The notes under the pieces are model-generated. The model did no database searches, was not told the DNA's origin, and saw nothing but the letters and a program-made list of their open reading frames with translations. From Knoellia sinensis KCTC 19936 (lineage in GTDB: Bacteria > Actinomycetota > Actinomycetes > Actinomycetales > Dermatophilaceae): a stretch of DNA of 64,000 bases. The stretch spans positions 124,001 through 188,000 of the forward strand of contig NZ_AVPJ01000001.1 of NCBI RefSeq assembly GCF_000768705.1, in the 5' to 3' direction. The translations under genes and the position numbers were made by a program. Of the stretch, positions 35,060 through 44,001 are shown in pieces. Numbering within the stretch: the first letter of the stretch is position 1; every line of letters begins with the position of its first letter.

Positions 35060-37654
35060 ATGACTTCTCACCCTTTGGCCGAACGTGCCCTCACCTCCGT
35101 GACCACGGACGCCGACACCTTGTATGCCGTGTTCTCCGGTTGGGCGGAGGAGTCCGGGATCGCTCTCTATCCCCACCAGGACGAGGCGGTCATCGAGGTC
35201 GTGTCGGGACGTCACGTCGTGCTGGCGACCCCGACGGGCTCGGGCAAGTCACTGGTAGGAGTGGCCGCGCACTTCGCCGCTCTGGCGGGTGACAGGGTCA
35301 GCTTCTACACCGCGCCGATCAAGGCGCTCGTCAACGAGAAGTTCTTCGCGCTGTGTGAGGTGTTCGGCGCCGAGAACGTCGGACTGCTGACGGGCGACGC
35401 GTCGGTGAACGCGGATGCACCGATCATCGCGTGCACGGCCGAGGTGTTGGCGAACATCGCTCTGCGAGAGGGCTCCTCGGCAGATGTCGGGCTCGTGGTG
35501 ATGGACGAGTTCCACTACTACGCCGACGGTCAGCGTGGCTGGGCCTGGCAGGTGCCACTGCTCGAGTTGCCGCAGGCGCAGTTCCTGTTGATGTCGGCGA
35601 CCTTGGGCGACATGTCCCAGATCTCCGAGGACCTCACGCGGCGGACCGGTCGAGACGTGGCGTTCGTCACGACGGCCGAGCGACCGGTGCCGCTGTCGTT
35701 CACGTGGTCCCTGACACCTCTGGCGGAGATGGTCGAGGAGATCGTCACGACCCACCAGGCACCCGTCTACGTCGTCCACCCCACGCAGCAACTGGCTGCG
35801 GAGCACGCAGCGTCACTCACCAACCTCAAGCTGCTCACGACCGAGGAGAAGGCTGCGATCGCAGAACGGCTGGCGCCCGTGCGCTTCGCAGCGGGCTTCG
35901 GCAAGACGCTGTCGGGGTTGCTGCGCAAGGGCATCGGTGTCCACCACGCCGGGCTGCTCCCCCGCTACCGCCGCATCGTCGAGCAGCTGGCGCAGGCCGG
36001 TCTGCTCAAGGTCATCGCCGGAACCGACACGTTGGGCGTCGGGATCAACGTGCCGATCCGCACGGTGCTCTTCACCGGCCTCGCGAAGTTCGACGGTCAG
36101 CGCGACCGGATCTTCCGATCCCGTGAGTTCCACCAGATCGCCGGTCGCGCCGGGCGCGCGGGCTTCGACACCAGCGGGTCGGTCGTCGTCCAGGCGCCCC
36201 CGCATGTCATCGAGAACGAACGCAACCTCGCGAAGGCCGGCGACGACCCGAAGAAGCTGCGCAAGGTCCAGCGCCGCAAGGCCCCGGAGGGGTCGATCGT
36301 CTGGACGGAGCAAACCTTCGACAAGCTCGTCGCGAGCGAGCCCGAGCCCCTCACATCGAAGATGCGCATCGACAACGCCATGATCCTCAACGTCATGGCT
36401 CGACCTGGGGACCCCGTGGGCGCCGTGAGCGCCTTGGTCCGGGACAACCACGAATCCCTCGTCGGTCAGGCGAAACTGGCGCGTCGCGCCATCCGCCTCG
36501 GCCGCTCGCTGCTCGACTCGGGCGTGGTGGTGCGGCTGCCTGAGCCCGGCCCCGACGGGCGCACGGTCGACCTCACTGTGGATCTGCCCGCGGACTTCGC
36601 CCTCAACCAGCCGCTGGCGCACTTCGCACTGGCGGCGCTCGACCTGCTCGACCCCGACTCGCCCACGCGGGCGCTGGATGTGGTCTCCGTCGTCGAGGCG
36701 GTCCTCGACTCGCCGCGCCCAGTGCTGCGCGCCCAACAGTGGGCAGCCCGCGGCGAACGCATCAACGAACTCAAGGCCGAGGGCGTCGACTATGACGAAC
36801 GCACGGCCATCGTCGAGGAAATCACGTGGCCGCGCCCGCTCCTCGAACTCTTGGAGCCGGCTTACGAGACCTATCGGCAGACGCACCCCTGGCTTCCCGA
36901 CGAGGCGCTCGACCCCAAGAGCATCGTGCGCGAGATGTGGGAGCAGGCGATGAGCTTCGGCGACTTCATCCGCCGCTACGGCCTCTCACGGTCCGAGGGT
37001 GTGGTGCTCCGCTACCTCTCCGATGCCTATCGGACGCTGCGTCAGACCGTCCCGGAGCAGCACCGCGACGAGGAACTCGACACTCTCATCGAGTGGCTCG
37101 GCGAGACGATCCGCCAGACCGACTCCTCGCTCATCGACGAGTGGGCGGCCTTGACCGATCCGGAGGCAGTGCGCAACGCTGCGGCTGCCCATGGTGAAGC
37201 GCCCGCACCGCCGCGCCCGATCACGGCCAACGAGAAGGCATTTCGGGCGATGGTGCGTCAGGCAATGTGGCGCCGCGTTGAGCTGGCGTCGTTGGACGAG
37301 ATCGAGCGACTGGCCCAGCTCGAGCGCGACTCGGTCGCCGTCCCGGAGGACGGGCGTGGGGTCGTCATGGATCTGGACGCCTGGGACGTGGCACTTGGTG
37401 CCTATTGGGACGAGCACGGCACGATCGGCACCGACGCCGACGCCCGCGGTCCGCAGCTACTCCAAGTCGAGCCGGCGCGGGACCTGGTGCCGGGTCTCGA
37501 CGACGACACCGAGCACCGCATCTGGCGGGTGCGTCAGGTGCTCGCGGACCCCGCCGAAGATCGCGACTGGGTCATCGAAGCCGTCGTCGACCTCGACGCC
37601 AGCGACCACGCCGGCGAACTCGTCCTCGTGACCACCGCCCTCCGCCGCCTGTGA
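35060..37654 (+). CDS. Ski2/Lhr-like DEAD/DEAH-box helicase with DUF3516 C-terminus
   Basis: 864-residue superfamily 2 helicase widespread in actinobacteria. ATPTGSGKSLVGVAAHF (Walker A, about residue 53), VVMDEFHYYADGQRGW (DEFH box), LMSATLGD, and motifs TDTLGVGINVPIRTV and QIAGRAGRAGFD are present. The C-terminal 400 residues match the DUF3516 region, which is helical and ends in an NTF2-like or beta-rich part. RNA or DNA substrate is unknown. ATG 35060 is preferred (GAGG 9 nt upstream) to an ATG three codons earlier that abuts the same GAGG. Confidence 0.92.
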   Translation: MTSHPLAERALTSVTTDADTLYAVFSGWAEESGIALYPHQDEAVIEVVSGRHVVLATPTGSGKSLVGVAAHFAALAGDRVSFYTAPIKALVNEKFFALCEVFGAENVGLLTGDASVNADAPIIACTAEVLANIALREGSSADVGLVVMDEFHYYADGQRGWAWQVPLLELPQAQFLLMSATLGDMSQISEDLTRRTGRDVAFVTTAERPVPLSFTWSLTPLAEMVEEIVTTHQAPVYVVHPTQQLAAEHAASLTNLKLLTTEEKAAIAERLAPVRFAAGFGKTLSGLLRKGIGVHHAGLLPRYRRIVEQLAQAGLLKVIAGTDTLGVGINVPIRTVLFTGLAKFDGQRDRIFRSREFHQIAGRAGRAGFDTSGSVVVQAPPHVIENERNLAKAGDDPKKLRKVQRRKAPEGSIVWTEQTFDKLVASEPEPLTSKMRIDNAMILNVMARPGDPVGAVSALVRDNHESLVGQAKLARRAIRLGRSLLDSGVVVRLPEPGPDGRTVDLTVDLPADFALNQPLAHFALAALDLLDPDSPTRALDVVSVVEAVLDSPRPVLRAQQWAARGERINELKAEGVDYDERTAIVEEITWPRPLLELLEPAYETYRQTHPWLPDEALDPKSIVREMWEQAMSFGDFIRRYGLSRSEGVVLRYLSDAYRTLRQTVPEQHRDEELDTLIEWLGETIRQTDSSLIDEWAALTDPEAVRNAAAAHGEAPAPPRPITANEKAFRAMVRQAMWRRVELASLDEIERLAQLERDSVAVPEDGRGVVMDLDAWDVALGAYWDEHGTIGTDADARGPQLLQVEPARDLVPGLDDDTEHRIWRVRQVLADPAEDRDWVIEAVVDLDASDHAGELVLVTTALRRL

Positions 37655-37664
37655 TTCGGTACGT

Positions 37665-37825
37665 ACCCAACCGTCCAATTGGGTGAGCTCGGTACAGACG
37701 CCCCCGAACCCAACCGTCCAATTGGGTGAGCTCGGTACAGACACCCCCGAACCCAACCGTCCAATTGGGTGAGCTCGATACAGACACCCCCGAACCCAAC
37801 CGTCCAATTGGGTGAGCTCGGTACA
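37665..37825. repeat. 43-bp tandem repeat, about 3.7 copies
   Basis: Units begin at 37665, 37708, 37751 and 37794 with period 43 and almost no divergence (C/A at the GACGCC/GACACC position, one G/A in GCTCGGTA). Each unit contains ACCCAACCGTCCAATTGGGT, an ACCCAA-N8-TTGGGT dyad, followed by GAGCTCGGTACAGAC. It fills the gap between the convergent helicase and GNAT genes and may act as a multi-hairpin terminator. Confidence 0.92.
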
Positions 37826-37836
37826 TCTGAGGTCTG

Positions 37837-38904
37837 TCAGTTGCGGGGGTCGGGTTTGAGGTCTGCGTCGTCGAGGCGGCGGGTCATCGTGATGTCGTCG
37901 CGGTCGTCGCCGGGTGCGACCCGGATCGCGCCCATGACGCGACCCGCTTCCCTGTAGCCGCAGGCCTCATAGAAGGCGGACGTCCCCATGCCGCTGCGCA
38001 CACCCAGAGTGAGGATCTCGATTCTCGAGGCGCGAGCCATCCGGTGGACGCCGGCCATGAGCAGGCGGCCGAGGTTGCGACCACGCGCCTCCGGGTCGGT
38101 CATGACGCGGTAGACGGTGGCAACGTGGGGCATGAGCGGCGTTCCCACAGGCACGATGAAGGCCAGACCGAGCACTCGGTCGTCGGCGGCTGCCCGCAGG
38201 AGGATCGCCGTCGTTGAGCCCGCGCACATCGCATCCTCGTGTGCTGACAGTGCTGCGTCGACTCTCTCGAGGGACGCGCCGGGGAGGAACCCCACCGCTC
38301 CCCCGGCATCGTTCGTCCTCATCCACAGGTCGAGCACCTGCGCGCGCGTGGCGCGATCGAAGGCCGTCGTCCCTTCGACCCGCGGAGCCTCGAAGCGGAG
38401 CGCCGGAGGGCTCTCGACAGGGTCACCCTTGAGTTGACGAATTCCGCACCGCTCAAGCCCGCTCGCCTCCGCCGTGGCGATCGATGCGGGGTTGTTCTGC
38501 CCGATGAGCGCCCACACCGGCAGATGCGGCACGTACTCGACGGCGAACGCGGTGCAGAATCGCGACAGCTCGCGCCCCAAGCCTCGCCCTTGGTCGTCGA
38601 ACGCCAGGCGGTAGTAGAGGTTGAGATAGTCGGCGTCGCCGCGAGTTTCACGGAGACCACCCACTCCGACCATTGGGCCGGAATCCTGCTCTCGCGCCAC
38701 CCAGAAGCCGAACCCGTGCTCCTGCCAGTGCCACATAGCGGCTTCGAATGCCACGCCTGCCTCGTCATCCGACGCGGCCATCGCCCATGGCGCGTGCCCA
38801 TAGGTGCGCGGATCCCGGTGCAGCCGCACCCACTCGTCGCGGTCGGCCTCCGTCGGTGGCCGAAGGATCAGGCGAGGGGTCTCGACGACGGTCGGCAACG
38901 GCAT
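37837..38904 (-). CDS. Tandem GNAT-family N-acetyltransferase
   Basis: 355 residues with two GNAT domains. The N-terminal one (about 1-170) starts TPRLILRPPTEADRDEW and has the acetyl-CoA loop DDQGRGLGRELSRF, RimJ/RimL style. The C-terminal one (about 185-345) has the loop DPEARGRNLGRLLMAGVHRMA and YEACGYREAG. The substrate is unknown. The ATG lies inside a GTATGCCG octamer, and a TAAGAT hexamer ends 6 nt upstream, so it is leaderless. It is 36 bp upstream of hflX's end on the same strand. Confidence 0.9.
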   Translation of the reverse strand: MPLPTVVETPRLILRPPTEADRDEWVRLHRDPRTYGHAPWAMAASDDEAGVAFEAAMWHWQEHGFGFWVAREQDSGPMVGVGGLRETRGDADYLNLYYRLAFDDQGRGLGRELSRFCTAFAVEYVPHLPVWALIGQNNPASIATAEASGLERCGIRQLKGDPVESPPALRFEAPRVEGTTAFDRATRAQVLDLWMRTNDAGGAVGFLPGASLERVDAALSAHEDAMCAGSTTAILLRAAADDRVLGLAFIVPVGTPLMPHVATVYRVMTDPEARGRNLGRLLMAGVHRMARASRIEILTLGVRSGMGTSAFYEACGYREAGRVMGAIRVAPGDDRDDITMTRRLDDADLKPDPRN

Positions 38905-38910
38905 ACGTCG

Positions 38911-38916
38911 ATCTTA
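38911..38916 (-). promoter_or_regulatory. Candidate leaderless -10 of the GNAT gene
   Basis: TAAGAT on the minus strand ends 6 nt before the ATG at 38904. The six bases between are part of the GTATGCCG context. Confidence 0.5.
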
Positions 38917-38940
38917 TTGCAAACGGTTCGCAACAAGCGC

Positions 38941-40422
38941 TCAGGCTTGGTATGCCGCGAGCTCGGCTGCGAGGTCGGCGTTCACCTTCGCGGTGACGCG
39001 CGTCCCGTCATGGACGTGCTCGCTCGCGAGGATCTCGCCCTCCTCGTGCAGTCGGCTGACGAGGTCACCCCGGTCGTAGGGCAGGAGGACGTCGACGCTG
39101 ATGTCGGGTTGCGGCAGTTCGTCGGCGATGAGCTGAACCAGGGCGTCCATGCCCTCACCCGTGCGCGCCGAGAGGGCGATCGCGTGCTTCTCCTGCCGCA
39201 GGATCCGGTCGACGACCTCGGGGTCGGCGATGTCGGCCTTGTTGACGACGATGACTTCCTTGACGTCAGTCGCGTCGACGTCGGCGAGGACCGCGCGCAC
39301 GGCCGAGATCTGGCCCTCGGGGTCAGGGTGTGACCCGTCGACGACGTGAAGCAGCAGGTCGGACTCGGCCACCTCCTCGAGGGTGGAGCGGAAGGCCTCG
39401 ACGAGCTGGTGCGGCAGCGCGCGCACGAAGCCGACCGTGTCGGTGAAGGTGAACTCGCGACCGTCGGGGGTCTCGCCGCGACGGACCGTCGGGTCGAGCG
39501 TGGCGAACAGCTGGTTCTGCACCAGCACGCCCGCGCCGGTGAGCCGGTTGAGGATCGAGGACTTGCCCGCATTGGTGTAGCCGGCAATGGCGACGCTGGG
39601 GATGCCGTTGGCGCGGCGCGACCCCCGCTTGGTGTCGCGGTGGGTCTTCATGCCGGCGATGTCGCGCTTGAGCTTGGCGATGCGGGAGTTGATGCGGCGC
39701 CGGTCGAGCTCGATCTTGGTCTCACCGGGACCACGTGAGCCCATGCCCTGACCGCCGGCGGCCTGACCACCGGCCTGACGCGACATCGACTCACCCCAAC
39801 CGCGAAGGCGCGGGAGGAGGTACTGGAGCTGGGCGAGCTCGACCTGGGCCTTGCCCTCACGGGACTTCGCGTGCTGGGCGAAGATGTCGAGGATCAGCGC
39901 CGTGCGGTCGATGACCTTGACCTTGACGACGTCCTCCAACGCGCGGCGTTGCGAGGGAGCGAGCTCGCTGTCCGCGATGACGGTGTCAGCGCCCTCGGAG
40001 ATGACGATGTCGCGCAGCTCCTCAGCCTTGCCCTTGCCGAGATAGGTTGCGGTGTCCGGCTTCTGGCGTCGCTGGATGACTCCCTCGAGGACCTCGGCGC
40101 CCGCAGTCTCGGCGAGAGCCGCCAGTTCGCGGAGGGAGTTCTCGGCGTCGACGAGGCTGCCGTCGGACCAGACGCTGGCAAGCACGACTCGCTCGAGGCG
40201 CAGCTGGCGGTACTCGACCTCGGTGACGTCCTCGAGCTCGGTCGAGAGCCCAGCGACGCGGCGGAGCGCGGCGCGCTCCTCGCGTTCGAGTTGGTCGCCG
40301 TCGTAGAGGGCAGAGGGGCGTGTGTCGTCGCCTTCGCCCTCGGCCACGAAGCCGTCGTCGTCGTAGGCGTCGTCGGAGAGTGCGTCGGCCTGGTCGGAGA
40401 AGATGTTGTGTCGTTCAGTCAT
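38941..40422 (-). CDS. hflX: GTPase HflX
   Basis: Ribosome-splitting GTPase, 493 residues. An acidic N-terminal extension (about 1-45) precedes the HflX domain with TYLGKGKAEEL and AQLQYLLPRLRGWG, a Gly-rich linker (QAGGQAAGGQGMGSRG) and GPGETKIELDRRRI. G1 is AGYTNAGKSSILNRL, G3 is DTVGFVRALP and G4 is NKADIAD. A short C-terminal domain follows. The start ATG 40422 has GGAA close upstream. It is divergent from the methyltransferase gene with 21 bp between. Confidence 0.96.
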   Translation of the reverse strand: MTERHNIFSDQADALSDDAYDDDGFVAEGEGDDTRPSALYDGDQLEREERAALRRVAGLSTELEDVTEVEYRQLRLERVVLASVWSDGSLVDAENSLRELAALAETAGAEVLEGVIQRRQKPDTATYLGKGKAEELRDIVISEGADTVIADSELAPSQRRALEDVVKVKVIDRTALILDIFAQHAKSREGKAQVELAQLQYLLPRLRGWGESMSRQAGGQAAGGQGMGSRGPGETKIELDRRRINSRIAKLKRDIAGMKTHRDTKRGSRRANGIPSVAIAGYTNAGKSSILNRLTGAGVLVQNQLFATLDPTVRRGETPDGREFTFTDTVGFVRALPHQLVEAFRSTLEEVAESDLLLHVVDGSHPDPEGQISAVRAVLADVDATDVKEVIVVNKADIADPEVVDRILRQEKHAIALSARTGEGMDALVQLIADELPQPDISVDVLLPYDRGDLVSRLHEEGEILASEHVHDGTRVTAKVNADLAAELAAYQA

Positions 40423-40430
40423 GTTCCATC

Positions 40431-40436
40431 TAGGGT
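40431..40436 (+). promoter_or_regulatory. Candidate leaderless -10 of the methyltransferase gene
   Basis: TAGGGT ends 7 nt before the ATG at 40444. It lies only 8 bp from the hflX start on the other strand. Confidence 0.5.
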
Positions 40437-40443
40437 CTCACCT

Positions 40444-41070
40444 ATGACCGACTCGGGGCGAACGGATTCCCGCGAGCACTACTTCACCGCCCGCCCGGCC
40501 ACTCCCGACGAACGCCGTCCGCTCGACGTGACCCTTGCGGGGCGACGCGTCACGGTCGAAGTCGCGCCGGGAATCTTCAGCCCCGGCGGGCTGGACAAGG
40601 GCACCGCGGTGCTGTTCGACGAGGTCCCGGACCCGCCGCCCTCTGGTCGCTTCCTCGACCTCGGCTGCGGCTGGGGCCCCATCGCCCTGACACTTGGCCT
40701 GTTGTCCGAGCACGCAGACGTTCTCGGCGTGGACGTCAACGAGCGCAGCGTGGATCTCACGAACCGCAACGCGGCCGCTCTGGGACTGAGCCACGTGCGT
40801 GCAGTGACGCCGGACATGGTCGGCGACGACACGGCATACGACCTCATCTGGTCCAATCCGCCGATCCGGATCGGCAAGGCCGCACTGCATGACCTGCTCC
40901 GCACGTGGCTTCCGCGCCTCGCGCCTGGTGGCGAGGCCTACCTCGTGGTCCAGAAGAACCTCGGCTCCGACAGCCTGCAGCGCTGGATCGAGGCAGACCT
41001 CGGTATGCCGTGTGCTCGCCTTGCGTCGAGCAAGGGCTTCCGCGTGCTCAGGGTTGACCAGCCCGCCTGA
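40444..41070 (+). CDS. Class I SAM-dependent methyltransferase (RsmC/RlmG-like)
   Basis: 208-residue Rossmann methyltransferase. Motif I is FLDLGCGWGPIALTL near residue 73, the acidic motif II VLGVDVNERSV near 98, and the catalytic SNPPIR (NPPY-type) near 138, which is typical of enzymes methylating exocyclic amines of rRNA guanines such as RsmC. It is much shorter than Escherichia coli RsmC because it lacks the N-terminal duplicate domain, as usual in actinobacteria. The substrate base is not proven. The mRNA is likely leaderless. Confidence 0.88.
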   Translation: MTDSGRTDSREHYFTARPATPDERRPLDVTLAGRRVTVEVAPGIFSPGGLDKGTAVLFDEVPDPPPSGRFLDLGCGWGPIALTLGLLSEHADVLGVDVNERSVDLTNRNAAALGLSHVRAVTPDMVGDDTAYDLIWSNPPIRIGKAALHDLLRTWLPRLAPGGEAYLVVQKNLGSDSLQRWIEADLGMPCARLASSKGFRVLRVDQPA

Positions 41071-41078
41071 CACGGGCC

Positions 41079-42926
41079 TCATCGCGGGTTCACGACCGCT
41101 GCCGAGCCGCCCCCTCGGCGGACCGGCTCGGCAGCGGCGGTCCACAAGGTCGGCGAGAGGCTACGGATCGCCGTGCCATTGCCGATGACCGGACGGTGGC
41201 GCAGCACGTGACCCTTGACGCGCAATTCGTCACCGATGGACGTGGCGAAGATCGGCGTCTCGGCGTCCTCGGTGCCGTTACGTGACGAGATGCGAGGTGC
41301 GGCGACGGCGTCGCCGACGCTGAGTCCGCGGTCGACGACTCCGGCCACGATCTGGGCGACCGTCGTGATGATCGTCGCGCCGCCGGGGCTGCCGGCCGTG
41401 AGGTAGGGCTTGCCGTCCTGGAGGACGATCGTCGGGCTCATCGAGCTGCGTGGCCGCTTCCCGGGGCCGGGGAGGTTCGGGTCCGGCACCCCCGGCGTCA
41501 ACGGCGCGAAGTTGAAGTCGGTGAGCTCGTTGTTGAGGAGGAAGCCCCAGCCCGGAACGACGATGCCCGAGCCGCCGAACTGCTCGATTGTCAGGGTGTA
41601 GGTGACGACGTCACCCCACTTGTCGGTGACCGTGAGCGAGGTCGTCGACTGCCCGTCGCGAGGCAGGGCCGACGTGCCCGCGGGCTGGCACGAGTCGTCG
41701 TAGGCGCCGTCCGGTGAGCCGAACGGCACGGGCCGGGCCTGGGCGGTGTCGGGGTCGAACAGGCACGAGCGCTCGTCGGCGAACTGCTGCGAGGTGAGCT
41801 CGGCAGTGGGAACCCCCGGGACGTCGCCGACGTAGCGGTTGCGGTCCGCGAACGCCATGGCGGACGCCTCGCTGAACCAGTGGAGGTACTCGGCCTCCGA
41901 GAGTTCGCCGATCGTCCTGCCCGTGCGCTCCTCGAAGGACTCGAGCAGGTTGAGGATCTCGGAGACGGCGATGCCACCGCTGCTCGGAGTGCCCATGCCG
42001 TAGACGTCGACGCCGTTGTGCTCGGTGTGCGTCGGCGCCTTGTGGTTGACCTTGTATGCCGCGAGGTCAGCTGCCGTCAGCTGTCCCCGGGGAACGGTGA
42101 CGCCGGTCGCGGTCGTGGGGTTCTGGACTTCCTTGACAACCGCCTGCCCCATGCGCCCGGTGTGCAGCGAGGCGATGCCGTGGGTACGCAACTCCCGGTA
42201 GGCCTTGGCGAGGTCCGGGTTGCGCTGGACGCCACCCACGGGAATCGGCGCACCCCCGGGCAGGTAGATCTCGGCGGTTGCCGGGAACATTGAGAACCGC
42301 TCGGCATTGTCGAGCGTGTCCTGGTGGAAGACCTCGTCGACGACGAAGCCCTTGCGGGCGATGTCCTCGGCGGGCTTGAGGACCTTGTTGAGGCTCATCC
42401 TCCCGTGCCGCTCGAGAGCGGCCGCCCACGTCGCAGGGGTTCCCGGGACACCGACGGACAGCCCGGAGTTCACGACCGTGTCGAAGTCCATGGCCGAGCC
42501 GTCGGGGTTGCGGAAGACGCGCTCATGGAACGTGGCAGGGGCGGTCTCACGACCATCGATGGTCGTGACCTCCCCGGTCTCGGCGTCATAGTGCACGAAG
42601 AATCCGCCACCACCAATACCCGACGAATAGGGCTCAACCGCCCCGATGGCCGCAGCCGCGGCGACAGCAGCGTCGGCCGCAGTGCCACCCTTCTCGAGGA
42701 TGTCGATCCCGACCTGCGTGCCGATCGGGTCGACGGTGGCCACCGCTCCGCCACCGCCCGTCATGACCGGCACCTTGGGGATGTCGTGCCCGACCGGTGG
42801 TGGGCCCGTCCTTGGCGTCGATGTGGCGGAGGTCGTGCTCGTGGCGACTGCCGTGGCGGGGATCGTGAGCGCCGCGACAGCACCACCAGCGGTGACGAGG
42901 GCAAGGAGTGCTGTGGGAGTTCTCAT
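41079..42926 (-). CDS. ggt: Secreted gamma-glutamyltranspeptidase
   Basis: Ntn-hydrolase that cleaves gamma-glutamyl bonds of glutathione-like compounds outside the cytoplasm, 615 residues. The N-terminal signal peptide LLALVTAGGAVAALTIPATAVA is followed by a Thr/Ser/Pro linker. PYSSGIGGGGFFVHYD and the substrate Arg in DGRETAPA belong to the large subunit. The autoprocessing site is TTSLTVTDKWGD near residue 425, giving the N-terminal nucleophile Thr of the small subunit. GSGIVVPGWGFLLNNE, SSMSPTIVL and AGSPGG are further family motifs. ATG 42926 starts the signal peptide; the Shine-Dalgarno is weak. An open frame continues upstream without meaning. Confidence 0.93.
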   Translation of the reverse strand: MRTPTALLALVTAGGAVAALTIPATAVATSTTSATSTPRTGPPPVGHDIPKVPVMTGGGGAVATVDPIGTQVGIDILEKGGTAADAAVAAAAAIGAVEPYSSGIGGGGFFVHYDAETGEVTTIDGRETAPATFHERVFRNPDGSAMDFDTVVNSGLSVGVPGTPATWAAALERHGRMSLNKVLKPAEDIARKGFVVDEVFHQDTLDNAERFSMFPATAEIYLPGGAPIPVGGVQRNPDLAKAYRELRTHGIASLHTGRMGQAVVKEVQNPTTATGVTVPRGQLTAADLAAYKVNHKAPTHTEHNGVDVYGMGTPSSGGIAVSEILNLLESFEERTGRTIGELSEAEYLHWFSEASAMAFADRNRYVGDVPGVPTAELTSQQFADERSCLFDPDTAQARPVPFGSPDGAYDDSCQPAGTSALPRDGQSTTSLTVTDKWGDVVTYTLTIEQFGGSGIVVPGWGFLLNNELTDFNFAPLTPGVPDPNLPGPGKRPRSSMSPTIVLQDGKPYLTAGSPGGATIITTVAQIVAGVVDRGLSVGDAVAAPRISSRNGTEDAETPIFATSIGDELRVKGHVLRHRPVIGNGTAIRSLSPTLWTAAAEPVRRGGGSAAVVNPR

Positions 42927-43076
42927 GCACTCGACGCTAGAAGTGACCCGTCGGTACCGCATCCGGAGCAGCGACGCATCGCAGTGCCCGACTCCCGCCT
43001 CGCCGCCCTTGCGCACGGCCGTGCGCCCCGGTCGGTCGGACGCACGCCCAACCGTGCGCCCCGGTCAGGGATGGCT

Positions 43077-44000
43077 TCAGGCCAGGGCGGAGAGGTCGAT
43101 CGTGCCGTCGGCGACGAGAGCCGCGGGTCCGGCGAGCTCGACTTCATGATTCGGGAGGCCACGCACGCGCAGGCGCCCGCCCGGGACGTCGACGGTCCAG
43201 TCCTCCTTGGGTTCGGGGTTCCCTGCCCAGAAGCTCGTGGCCAGCGCGGCCGCGCACACGCCCGTGCCGCAGGACTGGGTCTCGCCGACACCTCGCTCGT
43301 GCACCCGCATCGCGATGTGCCCGGGTCCCATGACACGCACGAACTCGACGTTGGTGCCCTGGGGTGGCAGGGGTCGGACCTCAGGGACGTGGAAGAGATC
43401 GAGCGTCGCCAGGTCGACCGACTCGGGCAGGGCCACGACTGTGTGGGGGTTGCCCATGTCGACGGACAGCGCCGACCACGGGTCCTCGGACAGCGGACGA
43501 TCGCGCAGGAGCACGAGAGAGTCGAAGCCCTCAGCCACGGCCTTGGCCTCGTCGACGAACCGCCACTGGCCCATGTTGGTCGCGACGACGTCGCCCTCGA
43601 AGCGAATGCCCTTGATGCCTGCTCGCGTGGCGATCTCGAACTCGTCCGAGGTCTCCAGACCCTCACGACGCAGGTATGACGCGAAGACACGAGTCCCGTT
43701 GCCGCACATCTCCGCGGTCGACCCGTCCGCATTGCGGTAGTCCATGAACCACCGCGCGCGGCCCGCCTGTGAGCGCACCGCCTCCTCGGTGGCCGATTCG
43801 GTGGGAACGACGCGGATGACCCCGTCGCCTCCGATACCTGCATGTCGGTCCGCGAGCCGTCGGGTGAGGTCGGCGTCGAGGTTCAGGCGTGCGTCAAGGT
43901 CGGGCACGAGAACGAAGTCGTTCTCGGTCCCGTGTCCCTTGGTGAAGCGCAGGGCGCGGGGCGTGGTCAGCACCTGGGTGGAACGCTCGTCCGCCGTCAT
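43077..44000 (-). CDS. dapF: Diaminopimelate epimerase
   Basis: Cofactor-independent epimerase interconverting LL- and meso-diaminopimelate for lysine and peptidoglycan synthesis. The two catalytic Cys are in EMCGNGTR and SCGTGVCAAALA. KGHGTENDFVL at the N-terminus and GNPHTVV are conserved. 307 residues is slightly longer than usual because of inserts around 70-85. ATG 44000 is used; an ATG at 44009 in the same frame is also possible. The start region overlaps the miaA stop, so miaA-dapF are coupled. Confidence 0.95.
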   Translation of the reverse strand: MTADERSTQVLTTPRALRFTKGHGTENDFVLVPDLDARLNLDADLTRRLADRHAGIGGDGVIRVVPTESATEEAVRSQAGRARWFMDYRNADGSTAEMCGNGTRVFASYLRREGLETSDEFEIATRAGIKGIRFEGDVVATNMGQWRFVDEAKAVAEGFDSLVLLRDRPLSEDPWSALSVDMGNPHTVVALPESVDLATLDLFHVPEVRPLPPQGTNVEFVRVMGPGHIAMRVHERGVGETQSCGTGVCAAALATSFWAGNPEPKEDWTVDVPGGRLRVRGLPNHEVELAGPAALVADGTIDLSALA

Positions 44001-44001
44001 G

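Noticed and set aside
37665-37825. CRISPR array
   Set aside because: Units are contiguous with no unique spacers and no cas genes are present, so this is a simple tandem repeat.
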